Positions 47,326 to 59,481 of a stretch of DNA of 64,000 bases are shown here, one piece after another. Position numbers and translations under genes: made by a program. How positions within the stretch are numbered: the first letter of the stretch is position 1; the number at the start of each line of letters is the position of its first letter. Source of the DNA: Paramarasmius palmivorus (Eukaryota > Basidiomycota > Agaricomycetes > Agaricales > Marasmiaceae); contig JAYKXP010000073.1 in the NCBI GenBank assembly GCA_037176845.1, positions 186,001 through 250,000 on the forward strand, in the 5' to 3' direction. The notes beneath the pieces are model-generated. The model was not told the DNA's origin. It did no database searches and saw only the letters and a list, made by a program, of their open reading frames with translations.

Positions 47326-47906
47326 TTTCCCTGAAACGAATTTATATATCCCGAGTAGAGTTCCTGATGATACAGGTGTCGTCGTCAGCTGGAGATGAGA
47401 ACCACCGAAGATGAGACCCACATGCACCGATTATCACGAGTTAGATGCTCTTTTTCGTATCCCTCAGGCCTTTCTGGTCGTTTTAGATAGTGAGAGGAGC
47501 AAAGAAGAGCTTAGGGGACCTCAAGGGGCCAGAGAAGATCGATTCGAGCAGCACCCATTCCAGCCAGCCAACGGTTGCAGCGAGCAACGTCAGTCGGCCG
47601 GAAATGGCAGTATATCACCTGAGCACTCGGCTGAGGCGGTTTTGCGTGGCCGAGTGTCATACGGAAGCAGATGAATAACAAAGGAATTTTCAAATGGAAA
47701 TATCTTTATTTCGCAGTAAAGATTGTTTCTTACAGTTCCTGGCTTGGAAGTATACTAGAGGAGAGTAGTACCGTTGCGAAGGAAACAGAGATAATTGTAA
47801 TTGAGATTGGGTGAACAGTTACGGGGTAGGGTATCAAGAAGTATCAAGGAATAGGGATTCGGAACACGGTTAAGAAGGTATCTGTGAGATAGGAATCGTG
47901 GCGGAT

Positions 47907-48507
47907 CTACAGAAGCCATTCGCATCCGTAGATAATACGACGATGTAGGTGATACATATGGCGTCCATCATTGTCTTTCGGACAATTCGGAGCTGGAATA
48001 TTCCATGATAAGAAAGTCTGGACCATGTTGAACAGTGCCGACATAATGTACGTATGGCGGGAGTGCAATTTGGATGCGAGACTCGTGCGACGTCGGCCAA
48101 CAGAGATCTAGATAGAAACAAACAAGTCAACGTCAGTCAGGGCTCTGAAACGAATAGGCAGATTGGGAACAAGGGAAAAGGTCAGTTGGCTGTTCTTAGT
48201 TTTGTGAAAATACTCTCCATGGCCGAAGCTCCAGAGAAGTTGGTGATAAAAGTGTCTCATCCGTGGAACCGATAAAGGATTAACTGCTTACCCTGATGCT
48301 TCCCTCGAACTCCCTATCAAAACGACTCAGTCTGACACATCGACACGGCAGCGGAGGCTTTATATTGTCGAAAAACTTCATGCCATTCTCAAACATCGGC
48401 AGAGTGGAGGTGATCTGATGCATAAATGTCAGAACAAATTGCGAGAAGCAGGCATAAAAATTTATCAGAAGTGCACTGTTTGGCTGTGTGCTCGTGCCAT
48501 TCGTCAA
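47907..48507 (-). CDS. Hypothetical protein, two or more exons
   Basis: An exon down to about 48,293 reads FYACFSQFVLTFMHQITSTL and PCRCVRLSRFDREFEGSIR, ending in an AGG|GTAAGC donor. A CTAG acceptor at about 48,112 continues in frame as ISVGRRRTSLASKLHSRHTY and LSWNIPAPNCPKDNDGRH to a stop at 47907. The start is unresolved: the frame is open above 48,507 without a convincing ATG, so a 5' exon is probably missing. No recognised domain. It lies upstream of, and on the same strand as, the ceramidase. Confidence 0.35.
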
Positions 48508-49052
48508 AGCATTAGAGCTACGACTGGGGCGGCAAAGAAATCTTCATATGACTAGAGAAGGAAGTGAGCACGTACCTGTTTGAGAAACGTGCCACAGGGT
48601 AATGATTTGACACACGGCGTCGGAGAATTTTGAGGAGCTCTGGTAATATTCAGGTGGCTTCATATGTTACTTGAGCACTGAGGCGTATCGCGGCCGACAC
48701 TGAAAGCATCTTGAGATTCAGGGCGAAACAGGGCATGGATGTCGAGGCCAGGGAAGGAGAGACAGGGTACGGGAATGAGCGGGTCAAAAATTTTCTTTGT
48801 TGATTGTTGACCAGTATTTGGTCGATGCTTGGTCAGCTACCACGATTTTGCCGATAAGATAAGATTATAACTTCGCTAGTCTAAGTAGTGCCACTGTGGC
48901 GAACGGTGTCCTCTGCTAAAGAAATTCCTGTACTGTGTTTTGGGAGAGAAAATTCCACCACTAACTACAAGTAACCCTATCGCCTTTGCTGTTATGCTCG
49001 TGATCCAGGAAATTACCAAGTTGCCAGGCCTGTCTACTTTGAACGAGGAGCA

Positions 49053-49734
49053 TCACTCCGACACATACGGCGCAATTTGGGAATGCTCTTCGACCCGACC
49101 TTGAGCTCCCGTACATACCAACATCATGGACTGTCTCTGATGATGAAGTGACCTGGCAAGCCTGAATTCAATGTGGGCCTGTCTTTCCCGTTCAATATCA
49201 GCCTAGACGGGCTGACGTTAGTCGGGTGCATCAGAATGGAGGATATGAACTAGCGGCCGCACCATTGTACGAAGTCGTAGCTTTTCTAGAATTGTGTAGT
49301 GTTCAACCACTCTTCTGGTTTGGTGCCAGGACAAAAATAACAAGCGCTGGATATTCCAGCCCTTTTCTCGGATTTCATACCCCTCTCGTTTGAGATGAGA
49401 AATGTTTTCCTCGAGCCTATTGACATATTGTCAGATAAGACGGCTTTTATCGGCCCTTAGAAAATACTCACTCGGATAGGGAATGCCTATGGTGCATGGC
49501 CGATTCAGGTGGAAGATAGTCTACGTCTGCCGAGTGGAGAAAATCGCTGAAGTTCTTGATTTCACGTTCGAGGGATCGGAGAGTAATACAAGGGAAGAGA
49601 GCTCGCAGGAGGCTAATAACAGCCAGTACAGCGACGCTGAACATCACGACAAAGGGTGTCGACTTTCCAAAATCGTTCGTATCCATCGACATCGATACTT
49701 CGGCAGAGGCTGGCGATTTTGGTAGCGAGGGCAT
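49053..49734 (-). CDS. Small single-pass membrane protein, divergent family member G
   Basis: Exons 49734-49472, 49410-49263 and about 49202-49053. The start MPSLPKSPASAEVSMSMD is followed by a membrane helix (VVMFSVAVLAVISLLRALFP), C-ITLRSLEREIKNFSDFL and a phase-2 intron. Exon 2 is exactly 148 nt, as in A and B, reading GWNIQRLLFLSWHQTRRVVE and ending LEKLRLRTM at a phase-0 intron. The last exon starts ADIERERQAHIEFRLA, like the AEVAG start in E. Sequence identity with the other members is low, but helix position, exon lengths and phases agree. It lies about 28 kb from the main cluster, near the second dynamin gene. Confidence 0.6.
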
Positions 49735-51630
49735 AGTTTCTGGAGTCGATAAACGAGCGTGAGCACGCGTGTTGGATTAATAAGAGATACTAGAAGCTAT
49801 AGACCAGTGTATTTCGAGTTCCCCTGTGTATATCGGTAGATCCCTTCCTTGACCCCAAATACCGAGTAAATGCGGTGAAGTCACCGACAATTGAATATTT
49901 CGATGCGCAGACTTCACGTCACCCCTACAGCACAGAAGTTTGAGCCGGACTATCGTTCACGAGGGTATTTGCGGCTTGAAGCGAGTAAACCGGGTCGAGC
50001 GCTGCGCGTTAGCGCTTCGTGGCCTGGCGAAGCAGTAGAACATCACGAACATGCGGAAATCTCCTGTAACAAAATATAGCATATAGCATTATGAAAACAA
50101 TCAAACCTTCGATTGGCAATGTATTTGTGCTGTGCCGTTGAGATAGCACAACTACAAAAACACCGAAGTCGAAGGGAAACATAATGAAATGATCAAAGAA
50201 GTCCGGGGTTGACAGATGTTCACGAGCAGCTGTAGGATCAATCAAAAACAGAAGAAAACACATCATCTGTCAGTTCCAATTCAAATGATGTCTTTTATTG
50301 CGCTTACCGGGGTGATAGATGTTGTGTGGCAAGCGCTGGGAAAGCATGAAGACCAGTTTGGAAAAATGAAAGAAGTCTAGAAGAAAACCTTAACTTCACC
50401 GACCCCGAAGCTAATAATTTCGGTTCTGCTTGATTTTCGACCCTCTGCCCTACAGTTGACAGCCATAGACTATTTCGGGCGAACGTGAAAGCAGAAGTAT
50501 GACGAAATCTAGTCATAAGGCTCCTAGCCTCGTACTAGGGCTAGAATCAGGATATACAGAGTGCGGAACGGATGTGGGGGATAGATGGGGGGATAGATGG
50601 GTGGAACGACGGAAGGAAGACTGGGATGCCAAAGTTTATATGAACTTGGAGATCATTTTGAAGGCCGCAATGCAATCCGGTCATCATGAATAACGCAGAC
50701 CCCGACCATTCCTGGTGTCAGATAGTGACTCGATGTGTTCAGGCTGCACGTCATTGTCGTCGAGTGACTTCTTGCTGCTTTTCAATCGAAAGATTGAACG
50801 TAGCAATCATTGATATAAGTGTCAAAGGAGCACTAGCATATCATGTCGAGTTGTGGGCGAGGACAGCAATGGTTGTGAAAGTCTCGAGTCGGCGAGGCGG
50901 GGAGCGGCAGTGACCGTCGCGGCGGAGCGCGCCGGCTGATGCCGAATTGGTGTTGTCATCTACGGTCTACCACCATGTTTTTCCTACAGGGACAAGTTCT
51001 CTGAGTTCACCAAAAGCTCGTAGAGAGGATAGGTCGAATACTGGTATGCTCTGCGCTATCTTGTCTAGATTTAACCTATGCTGATTTTCCCAGTTTTACC
51101 CTCGGTACATTCGAAAATCTTCCTGGATGGTTCAACGAAAGTGCATAGGGTTGTTTGAGATATAGAATCCACGGCTCGCGGTATGTCGGCAGTCGTATCT
51201 CTGCGCGTAGTTGATACTGAAGAGTAGTTTCTTGCCGACTAGGACCGTTTACCTCATCGAGAAGAAAAGTGGAACTAGGTGGAACTCTATCTTCTTGAAA
51301 GCCCCAAAGTTATTCGGATAGAAGGCTTGAAACGGCAGGCAGATATCCAGACTCCCATTGGAACCTCAGCGACCTAATTACCTGAGCAGGTTCAGCCAGT
51401 TTGACGCCTGGCTTCAGGTATTAAACTTTGCATTTTTACCAGTTTCTTTGGTAACATCCGCCTTTCAATTTTTAGTGGCGTCCACAGCACACCTTCGATT
51501 ACAGATATCCGCCAGTCCGCAGCAGGAAGAAGCTTTTGGGCGTCTGGAGAAGGACACATAAACCCTCTGTGATTCAACCTTCACCCGACCACCTTCTTTC
51601 CTACCCGAGATTATTCTTTCAGACTTCACC
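49735..51630. other. No recognisable gene; upstream of gene G and of the dynamin copy
   Basis: Divergent promoter space between G (minus) and the dynamin copy (plus). A minus-strand frame at 50009-50266 contains a hydrophobic run (IEGLIVFIMLYAIFCYRRF) but lacks partner exons. GATAGATGGGTGGA-like purine repeats occur near 50,580-50,605. Confidence 0.35.
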
Positions 51631-54365
51631 ATGCCATCCGTGCCCAGCATCGACGACGACAATGGTTCCATCACTTCCGCCAAAAGCGTATCTGAAGTTT
51701 CCTCCCTCGACGAACGTAAGACAGTCGGTCTATCCAATGCTTCGCTTTCGCCAGAACGTCGCCGAATGCTTGACTCAGTGAACCATCTTCTGGATACTGG
51801 GTATGCCATTCTGCTATTGTCCACGTTCACTGTGATTAACGCATTTTACGTAGAGTACAGTTGGACATCGATGTTCCTCTGATCGCAGTTACTTATTGGC
51901 AACCAAAGCGCCGGGAAGTCTTCACTCATTGAAGCCATATCCGGTATCACTCTGCCTAGGGCTTCTGGAACATGTACTCGGTACGATCCCTCCGCTCTGT
52001 TAGCCCTTTCCCATACTGGAATCTTGCTAGGTGCCCGACTGAGTGTCGGTTGAAGAACTCTGATGAGGCATGGAAATGCAAAGTCTCCCTGCGCATCCTC
52101 ACCGACAGCTCCGGACAACCTCTGGGCCAGGCACGTGTTGAATCATTCGGCGATATCATTTTCGACAAGGAAGACGTAGAGGAACGTATCAGTCGAGCAC
52201 AGCGCGCTATTCTAAACCCACACATCCCTCTCCAACGTTTCTTAGACGAAGACGAGGACGCTATTGGCAACCTCAATCGTAACTCGTTCTCCATTAACTG
52301 CGTTGCTCTAGAGATTGCTGGGCGTGACGTTGCTGATCTCTCTTTCGTTGACCTGCCTGGTAAGGGTCGGCAACTCGTGTATTGATACTCGTACTCAAAA
52401 TTTTTTTCACAGGTTTGATACGGTCGACCTCAGATGGAAACACTGGAGATATTGAATTGGTGGAGAAGATGGTTGAATCATACATCAAGAAACCCAGTTG
52501 TATCATCTTGCTCACCGTGTCCTGTGAAAGTAAGGCAGACTCTGTCTTTTTTTTTTCGTCCGCTTACAGATAATTTTCAGCCGATTTTATGAACCAAGGG
52601 GCCCTGCAACTGGCCAAGAAGTTTGACAAAGATGGCAAACGTACAGTCGGTGAGTTTATCAGAATTATTTTCTGCCACTGTAGTTGATGTCCTTAAGGTG
52701 TACTCACCAAACCGGATCGCATCGAACGCGGGGATGAACACGAGTGGCTTGGTTTCATCCGAGGCCAGACTCAGCCTTTGCGAAACAATTGGTTCTGCGT
52801 CAAGCAGCCAAGTACTGCCGACCTCCAGAGGGGCATTACGTGGAACGAGGCACGGGACAAGGAGAACAGGTTCTTCTCGATGATGTCCCCGTGGTCCGAA
52901 ATAGAGGCCATGTATCAGAAGTATCTCCGCACCTCGAACTTGGTCGAGCGTCTGAGCGTCATACTCTCTGACCTGATCGCTAAAAGGTTTGTTTTCATGT
53001 GATGTTTCTAGAGATGGACCTGACTCTCTACCCATCTAGGCTACCCGAAATTCAAGAAGAACTCGAGAACGCGGTTCGGGATGCACGAAAGACCCTCAGT
53101 GCATTGCCAAAGGAACCTTCCAATGATCCTGTTCGCGAGGTCACAAATATGATATACGTCTTTGTCGACGACGTGAAGAGGCACATGGAAGGAGTTCCGA
53201 CAGAGGTCGGTCTCCCTCAAACGATTCGACCTCATCAGGAGAGGTTCAAGCAGGCGATAAGGAATACGGCGCCGAACTTCAGGCCGTTCGAGCGTTCTCG
53301 CAAAGTCAAATCCTCCGCACCTCCCTTCCCGGATTTCATTGTCCACGAAGAAGGAACGCCGATCGCTGCAAGTGACCACAATATGATTTATGCTGACGAG
53401 GTGCTTCAGAGAGCAGAAGGGTAAGCGAGCGTAGTGTATCGCAACATTTCTCAGCTAAGCATCTCTTTCAGTGCACGCACCCGAGAGTTACCAAGTAACC
53501 ATCCATACATCGTCAAAGAAGGCTATGTTTCTGCGATTACTCGTCGTTGGTTTACTCCTGCCGAGGCGCTCTGCAAGGAAGTCTTCGAATTGACTTCACA
53601 TGTTGTTGGCGAACTCATCGGGGATCACTTTTCGGACTTTGGGCAGGGATCGCTGGAGCGTCAGATCAGGTAAGGACTAGCACCGTTCTGTGATTGAGAT
53701 AATCATTGATTGATCATTGTAATTACAGGCGTATTGTTCAAGGATACATGCGTGAGCGCTACGAGCATACCCAGAATCAGCTAGATTGGTTTGTCAAACT
53801 CGAGGAGCGTCCATCTACTTTGAACACACACTACTTCACCGACTTATCGCGACAAGTTCTTCGAGTTCTACACGAAGCAGCGCATAGAAGAATTGTACCC
53901 AGACCTGATGGAAAAGTGCTTGCAAGGAGAGAGCCTTGAGATACACGAGGCGCTTCTCGCCTTTGCTGGTATTTCTGGGATCTCGGATTGCAAACCGGTA
54001 GACTTGCAGAGGTTGCTTCCAGCCGACGAGATGGAACCCGCGCTAAAGATCATGGCCGAGGTTCGGGCTTACTTCCAAGGTAAGCAGCTTCTTCTCATCC
54101 AAGTACGTGACTAATTAGTTGACAGTTGCCTACAAACGTTTTGTCGATATGGTGCCACTCACTATCGACTATGAATTAGTCAGGGGGCTTGACAGAGACA
54201 TCCTGACTACTCTTCTTTCTGGACTCGATATTCACGGTAAAGACGGGATCCGCATTTGCCGGGAATTCGCTCAGGAGAGTCCTCAGCTCGCTGGTCGTCG
54301 TGAAGAGTTGTCGAAGAAGTTGGAGAGATTTGCTGTCTGCGAGCGAAGAACTGTCGAAACTCTAA
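51631..54365 (+). pseudogene. Dynamin-like GTPase, second copy, with three frame breaks
   Basis: Paralogue of the minus-strand gene at 23.8-26.5 kb, with the same intron positions. Start MPSVPSIDDDNGSITS at 51631; then LSPERRRMLDSVNHLLDTG, G1 GNQSAGKSS, switch region [11 protein letters not shown]3 FVDLPG, G4 [19 protein letters not shown], stalk [18 protein letters not shown] and [34 protein letters not shown], and effector helix LAGRREELSKKLER. Relative to the paralogue, extra sequence shifts the frame by +1 at three places: about 51,888 (just before G1), about 53,844 (GAC-T-TATCGC) and about 54,330 (AGA-T-TTGCTG, before LLSASEELSKL). As written it cannot make a full protein. Splice sites and codons elsewhere look well kept, so either it was disabled recently or the sequence has insertion errors. 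Confidence 0.75.
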
Positions 54366-54564
54366 TCATCCGTTCCCGAAATGATTCATGTATAGTGTAA
54401 TGTCTCCTGCGACGTGAGCTCTTGATGCCTAATGTCTTGATTCTTAATGCCAAAGGTCGAACAGACCCTCAGACCTACGACCGATAGAACCAAAAGGAAT
54501 TTCCTACTGGCCTCGCAAAGTACGTATATCACTACATAGGACGAAACATTATCCATGGTGGCTG

Positions 54565-54652
54565 GCGTTCTCAGGAGGAACCTCATCCTCCCTTCATTCT
54601 CCTAGCTGTAACCTTGCATTGAGTAGCCCGACTTGCTCCGCTGTTGGGATAT
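54565..54652 (-). pseudogene. Fragment of the GH76-like cytoplasmic tail
   Basis: The minus strand reads IPTAEQVGLLNARLQLGE, a stop, then REDEVPPEN, a damaged copy of the tail motif found in all GH76-like genes here. It lies just beyond the dynamin copy's 3' end and about 550 bp before the same motif in the next GH76-like gene, as part of a tandem duplication. Confidence 0.8.
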
Positions 54653-54832
54653 GTACTATATTTGGGGAGCATCTTCACCACGACTACCTTGTGATGCTAC
54701 TCAGTGTCGAGAGGAGAAAATTAGGGACTTAGGTATATCCTCTCATTCATGATCTCGCACCTGCTGTTATGACTCGGCGGAGCATCTGGATTCCTGATGG
54801 CGCTTGGTACCTCAGGCGACGACTAGCTGAGC

Positions 54833-54930
54833 TGAGATCCTCGCAACTGGCCGGTCGTCGTGAGCTGCCGAAGCTGGAGCGACCATTGTCTGCGAGCAAG
54901 AAACCGTCGAGGTTCCGATCAATCAATCGA
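54833..54930 (+). pseudogene. Duplicated 3' end of the dynamin gene
   Basis: About 100 bp match the dynamin copy's last exon at 54,281-54,380 (shared words CGGTCGTCGTGA and TTGTCTGCGAGC against CTGGTCGTCGTGA and CTGTCTGCGAGC), with several indels. It is followed at 55.1-55.2 kb by the GH76-like tail, in the same order and spacing as the first copy. Confidence 0.75.
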
Positions 54931-55109
54931 CTTTGTAAGTAACTTACCATGTATGTTGAACTACACGTCCGTACAATGAACTTTCTCCTTTCTTTCCTAT
55001 TCTCTTTCTAGTTGATGTGTGCACAAATGTCACTTGAGGTTGATGAGTTTTGATTACTGCAGTGAGGTCTATACATTGGGACAAGTATGTACTTCTATGA
55101 TGCGCACAG

Positions 55110-57517
55110 CTAATACCTAGGATATCGGGGAAGTACCTCGTCCTCCCGCCATCGTTCCGGCTGGAGCCTCGCATTCAGCAGCCTAACAAGCTCCGCCGTA
55201 GGGATGCGGCTTTCCAACTCTGAGGTGTCACTGGACGATATGGTAGCCAGACGACAAGGTACGTGTATGAACAGTATACCCAGGATCAGTGGTATACTGA
55301 CTTTCGGAAGTGCCCGAATAGACAGAGGTTGCAGGAGCATCGAGCGCAGTTTCTGACCGTATCTGTCCCTTTCGCGGAGGTAGATCGGTAGTGAGATTCT
55401 GGTTCGTCGTCTCGCGACGGGGGTGCAATGTCAGTTTGTGCTTGAGAACCCTCAAGGAAATTGGACGTATTTCGTGCTTTACGTCGAATGAGGAAGAGTA
55501 CGAAGGCCACTATAAGTGCTATAGTGGCAAACCCTCCCACTACACCACCAGCGATCGCTCCGATATTAGGTCCTTTAGAGGGATGGTCTGTCGGAGCAGG
55601 ACTTGGAGTAGGCTCGCCGCCTCCGCCCCCACTTGCACGCGTGTCGTTGCTGAGGGAAATACCAGCAATCAAAACGCTCAGGGCATTAGTTTGGTTTTCA
55701 CTGGAGAATGTGGGTGACGGCGGTCCAACCCAGGATGCACCATAAACATTGCTTTGAGGCTCTCGCGCATTATTTAGTACTGCATTATACTGGGCAACTT
55801 CAGAAGAAGATCAATAAGAAAAAGTCCGAGAATATACCTGTACTGCGAGATAGCTTTCGATATAGGTGCGAAGGTCTGAGGGAGTGCTGTTCCGATTATA
55901 TATAGCAGCTAGACCACGAACGACGTATTGACCACCAAGTTCAGCAGCTATGAAATCGTTCAGTGTGAGCCCAGTGCTGGCCCAAGGTGTTGAAGATAAG
56001 ATCTTTCACTTACCATCCATCTTGATAATACCATCGGCATCTTGCCACGATTTGCTTGTGACAGTGCTCAAAACCAATTGATGCAAGCTAAAAAAGAATT
56101 AACTATTAACCATCCGACGGGGTTGAGGTTTTCATACGCACAGTTGTGTGATACGGCTATCTCCCGTTACAGACGACAGGACAGCCAACCCCTCTATTGT
56201 CAATCCACTATTGTAGGAATGCGCAATTTCTTGACTGGGAGCACACGTGTGAGCGTCGATGGTGTCCTGAATCAGGCCGTCAGCCCTATTGACGAAATGG
56301 TCGGAGAGGAAGGTCGCTGTTTGCATTGCCGCGTCCCTGTACGTATCGTTGGGGGTTGCTTCCGCAAGCAAAGCGGATGCTCTGTCGGAAGTTAGGTTAA
56401 TCTACCGAGCTACGCAGTGCGAACAGTTGGAACGAACACAAGAAACGACCTGGTGATCAGCGAAAGATCAAAATATTCGTCTCGGCAACCAGATCTGTGA
56501 ATTCTCACCCCGTGGAAAGTCCATTCAGATCCGGAACAGTTGGATCTCTCCTCTGTTGAACATATCAACCTGATATCACGAAGTCTGTGCCCTGCTGGCT
56601 TACCCAAAAGCATCCACCAGCCATGGAATCTGATGGTGGGGGTCGATCAGGATATGAATCAGTAAATCCAAGTGGCAACTCACTTCGTTCACAATTTTCC
56701 TCGATAGTGAAGTTCTTTCCCGGTATCGAGCCCGTCCGGATGTTATCATCGGAAAGTGTATATTCCCTCCCGCTTCCCCAGGCTATTTCAGCAAACGTCA
56801 GAAACGCTGGATCGCGGTATGCTGCATAAGCTCGAGTGGCTGCGATGCTATATGTTCTAATTTTAATCTCGCCTGATTAGCATTTTATTGCGGAAGAGCA
56901 GACGAGAAAGGCAGACGTACAATCCATAATTGATCTGTAGTCAAGTAGGATGGACATCGTAGTGAGCATGAATATTTGCCCGATGCGGCCAAACAAGAAT
57001 ACTAACGCTGAGGGTGTCGGTTGCTATGAGATTCTGGTCATCAATCGAGGTTCTTCAACGTACAATTCGTTTAGAAATCCAGCTTGAACCACTTGAGCTT
57101 TGGCGAAGTACTGGAGAAGCTGATCTTTGTATGTGCTTTGATTCGTGGCCAGGTCGTACTCGGCCATCTGGGAATAGAATCTACCAGGCGTGCCGTAGAA
57201 AGAATCTAGTAGCAGTGGATGAGACTGGCAATAAGTTTGGAGTATCCCAACTCGTAAAGTCTACAAGTCTTCGCACCGTCAAACTGTCCATTGTTTCCGA
57301 GTGCCGCGATTGTCTGTTGAATCCCATCCCTTGCGATGGCCACTCTATCGCCCTGAGATAGAGTTATGGTTGGGTTCTGGAAAACGATTCAAAATATATG
57401 AAGGCTCAACAAAGTTGTCGGAATCCGTCAGCATACCTTCCAGGATGAAGAGGGCATGAAGTCTTGAGCCGTCACAAAACTGAAGATAGCGTAGAGGTGG
57501 ATGTAAAGGAAGAACAT
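55110..57517 (-). CDS. GH76-like membrane-anchored glycosidase (copy II), tail frame disturbed
   Basis: The start at 57517 gives a signal peptide (MFFLYIHLYAIFSFVTAQ). Further exons read NPTITLSQGDRVAIARDGIQ, AEYDLATNQSTYKDQLL, LLAEATPNDTYRDAAMQTAT, the motif SYNSGLTIEGLAVLSSVTGD, and ENQTNALSVLIAGISLSNDT. A Gly/Pro-rich spacer and the membrane helix (GGVVGGFATIALIVAFVLFL) precede IRRKARNTSNFLEG. In the cytoplasmic tail the reading moves through three frames: SQAQTDIAPPSRDD, then NQNLTTDLPPRKGQIR and SQYTTDPGYTVHTRTLSSGY, then DTSELESRIPTAELVRLL and WREDEV to a stop at 55110. Comparison with copy IV shows a 2-base loss near 55,235. The ectodomain looks intact; the tail may be truncated in the real protein, or the bases may be errors. 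It probably acts on wall glycans. Confidence 0.75.
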
Positions 57518-58674
57518 GTTTCTGGACTTGGTCGTAATGAGATGGGTTGTTCTGAGCACAATGGGAAGAAACATCTTATGTACTGTGCTACATCAGATAG
57601 GGACCCGTTAACAGCAACCTTCCCGAAGCGCTTCAAAGCCGACTATATTGGTTTCATTGCTGATTCGGCGTTAGTTTCCTTGAAGTTTCATTCCCCAGAA
57701 ACAAGAAAAGATGTGATGAGAATTGATATTGATACTTGAATCAGTTGAACCAGCACTCTTAGATAGCTACCTCGCCTCTTGTATTCGTAGCCCGAATATC
57801 AGGGTAGTATTGCCAGTCTTCAAAACGCGAAGAGGAATCGGATCCCAGTTGAAGCTTGGAACGATCCAGAAGGAACAACAGCCTCTGTGTCTATACATAC
57901 CTCGTTGATGTGATGGTGGCGAGAATTAGATACATGATCATATGATCCATGATGGGCGCGCCTTTGTTCAGCTTTGTTCCCACTCCACCATGACCATCAC
58001 AAAATTTCCGCTTTCTTCCGCACCACACACCAACTTGGAGGCGCCATAATTTGGATGATGTACCCAAAATTTAACGACGATCACCTCTACCACAACCATC
58101 ACAGTGCCGCTTTCCCCATAATGATACTCAACCATACACGAAGGCGCCATATGTATCCGAAATTTGACGATGGTAACAGCCCCGGTCAAGCGATAGAGGA
58201 AGGAAGATAGGATAAAGAGAAAAACCTTTTGGTGCGTTCGAGGTGCGTTTTATCGGACTGTTGCCTTTTCTTTTGTTTTTTGGTTCACTCGCCTGATTTG
58301 TTGATATTAGGGAAACAATCAAGAAACTTGAAGCTTGAAGGTCCAGAAACGATCGTAGAACTATTCATACGCACAACCGCCGAATTTCCAGCTAGTCCAG
58401 TCGTACTTGCGGACCAGAGGAAGCTTCACCAATATCGTTCTCCTTTACGCTCAGTCGGTGCCATGCAGCCAGCTCATTAGTCTCTGCTCGGTGTTTTGCT
58501 GGTGACTGTCATGCTCCGTCGTATTTATTAGTCGATTACTCACACGCGTTTTTAGCTGTAAGCCTCGAAACGAACCGGACGATTTATGTTCAGCCCTGGT
58601 ACGCTGGTCGAGCTCAAGGCAAAGAGAAGAGGACACTGTTCAGCTTGAGACTGGATGCGAGTAAATGGCCATGA
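57518..58674. other. No recognisable gene
   Basis: Upstream region of GH76-like copy II. Two short related segments occur at about 58,040-58,085 and 58,143-58,180 (GGCGCCATA followed by an ATGTA-CC-AAATTT-ACGA pattern), a small direct repeat of about 40 bp. Remaining frames lack motifs. Confidence 0.35.
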
Positions 58675-59130
58675 TCATGCGTGCGTCGCCTTAGCTAAGT
58701 TGGTTCGTACATTGACGAGATTTTTCAGGTTGATGTCCGCCAGCAAGATTCTCGCATTGGTTTGCCCGGTCAAATAGGTCTTATCCATACCTGCTGGCAA
58801 GTTTGCGATTGTCTTTTGGCCAGCAATTCCTTGACATATGTGGATGGTAGACTGAGGATAAAGATCGTCAAACAGGCGTGTGGTCCATACTTCAGGCCCC
58901 TGGCATGCTCCAGGGATACACGAGCGCTCCACTTTGCGTCAAGAATCGACGGAGCTTCTGCCTGTAGTTCCTCAAGCGGATACCAGGTGAGATTCTGCCG
59001 TACTTGGTCCTCATGAACAATGATTTGACTATTTTGAGAACAGTGTAACACCGGCCACGACCATAAGTACATGAGCGCCATCTTACGTTCACGCTGTGCA
59101 GCTGGAAATGTAGTAAGGAGTGGTTTGGTG
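58675..59130 (-). CDS. Possible hypothetical protein, C-terminal exons
   Basis: The minus strand ending with TGA at 58675 reads EVWTTRLFDDLYPQSTIHIC and TYLTGQTNARILLADINLKN, with good codon usage. Upstream, in another frame, is QNLTWYPLEELQAEAPSILD followed by AKWSARVSLEHAR. Joining them needs a frame change near 58,905, where no splice site was seen. It may be a broken gene. Family unknown. Confidence 0.35.
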
Positions 59131-59481
59131 GTCGTCGATTCATCGCTATACCGTAATTTGCGATACTAGACAGGTGAGCCCCGGTGGCTATTCGTCTATT
59201 CAAGATGTACTGATAGTGGTTACTACAGCGCCTAAGGTATCTGCTTCAGAATCTCTGGCCAGTTGGCTTCGAGAGCTTACAGCATACGGGCTCAGTCATC
59301 CTTATACCTGTACCCTCTTCTACCGCACGCAATTCGAGCGTCAAGATCAATCAATGTTTACCACATATCTAGTCGACGTATGTCACCTCAAAGTACACAT
59401 GCACAGGCAGTCAAGAGTTCCTGTATTGACTACATAAACTATTCATACAATTTACGATTTGCTTCGACGTTGGACATGAAG

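Noticed and set aside
47113..47427. 104-residue open frame as a separate protein
   Set aside because: It is the 5' exon of the ceramidase read through its first intron; GLG continues after splicing as VGDITGPVVE.
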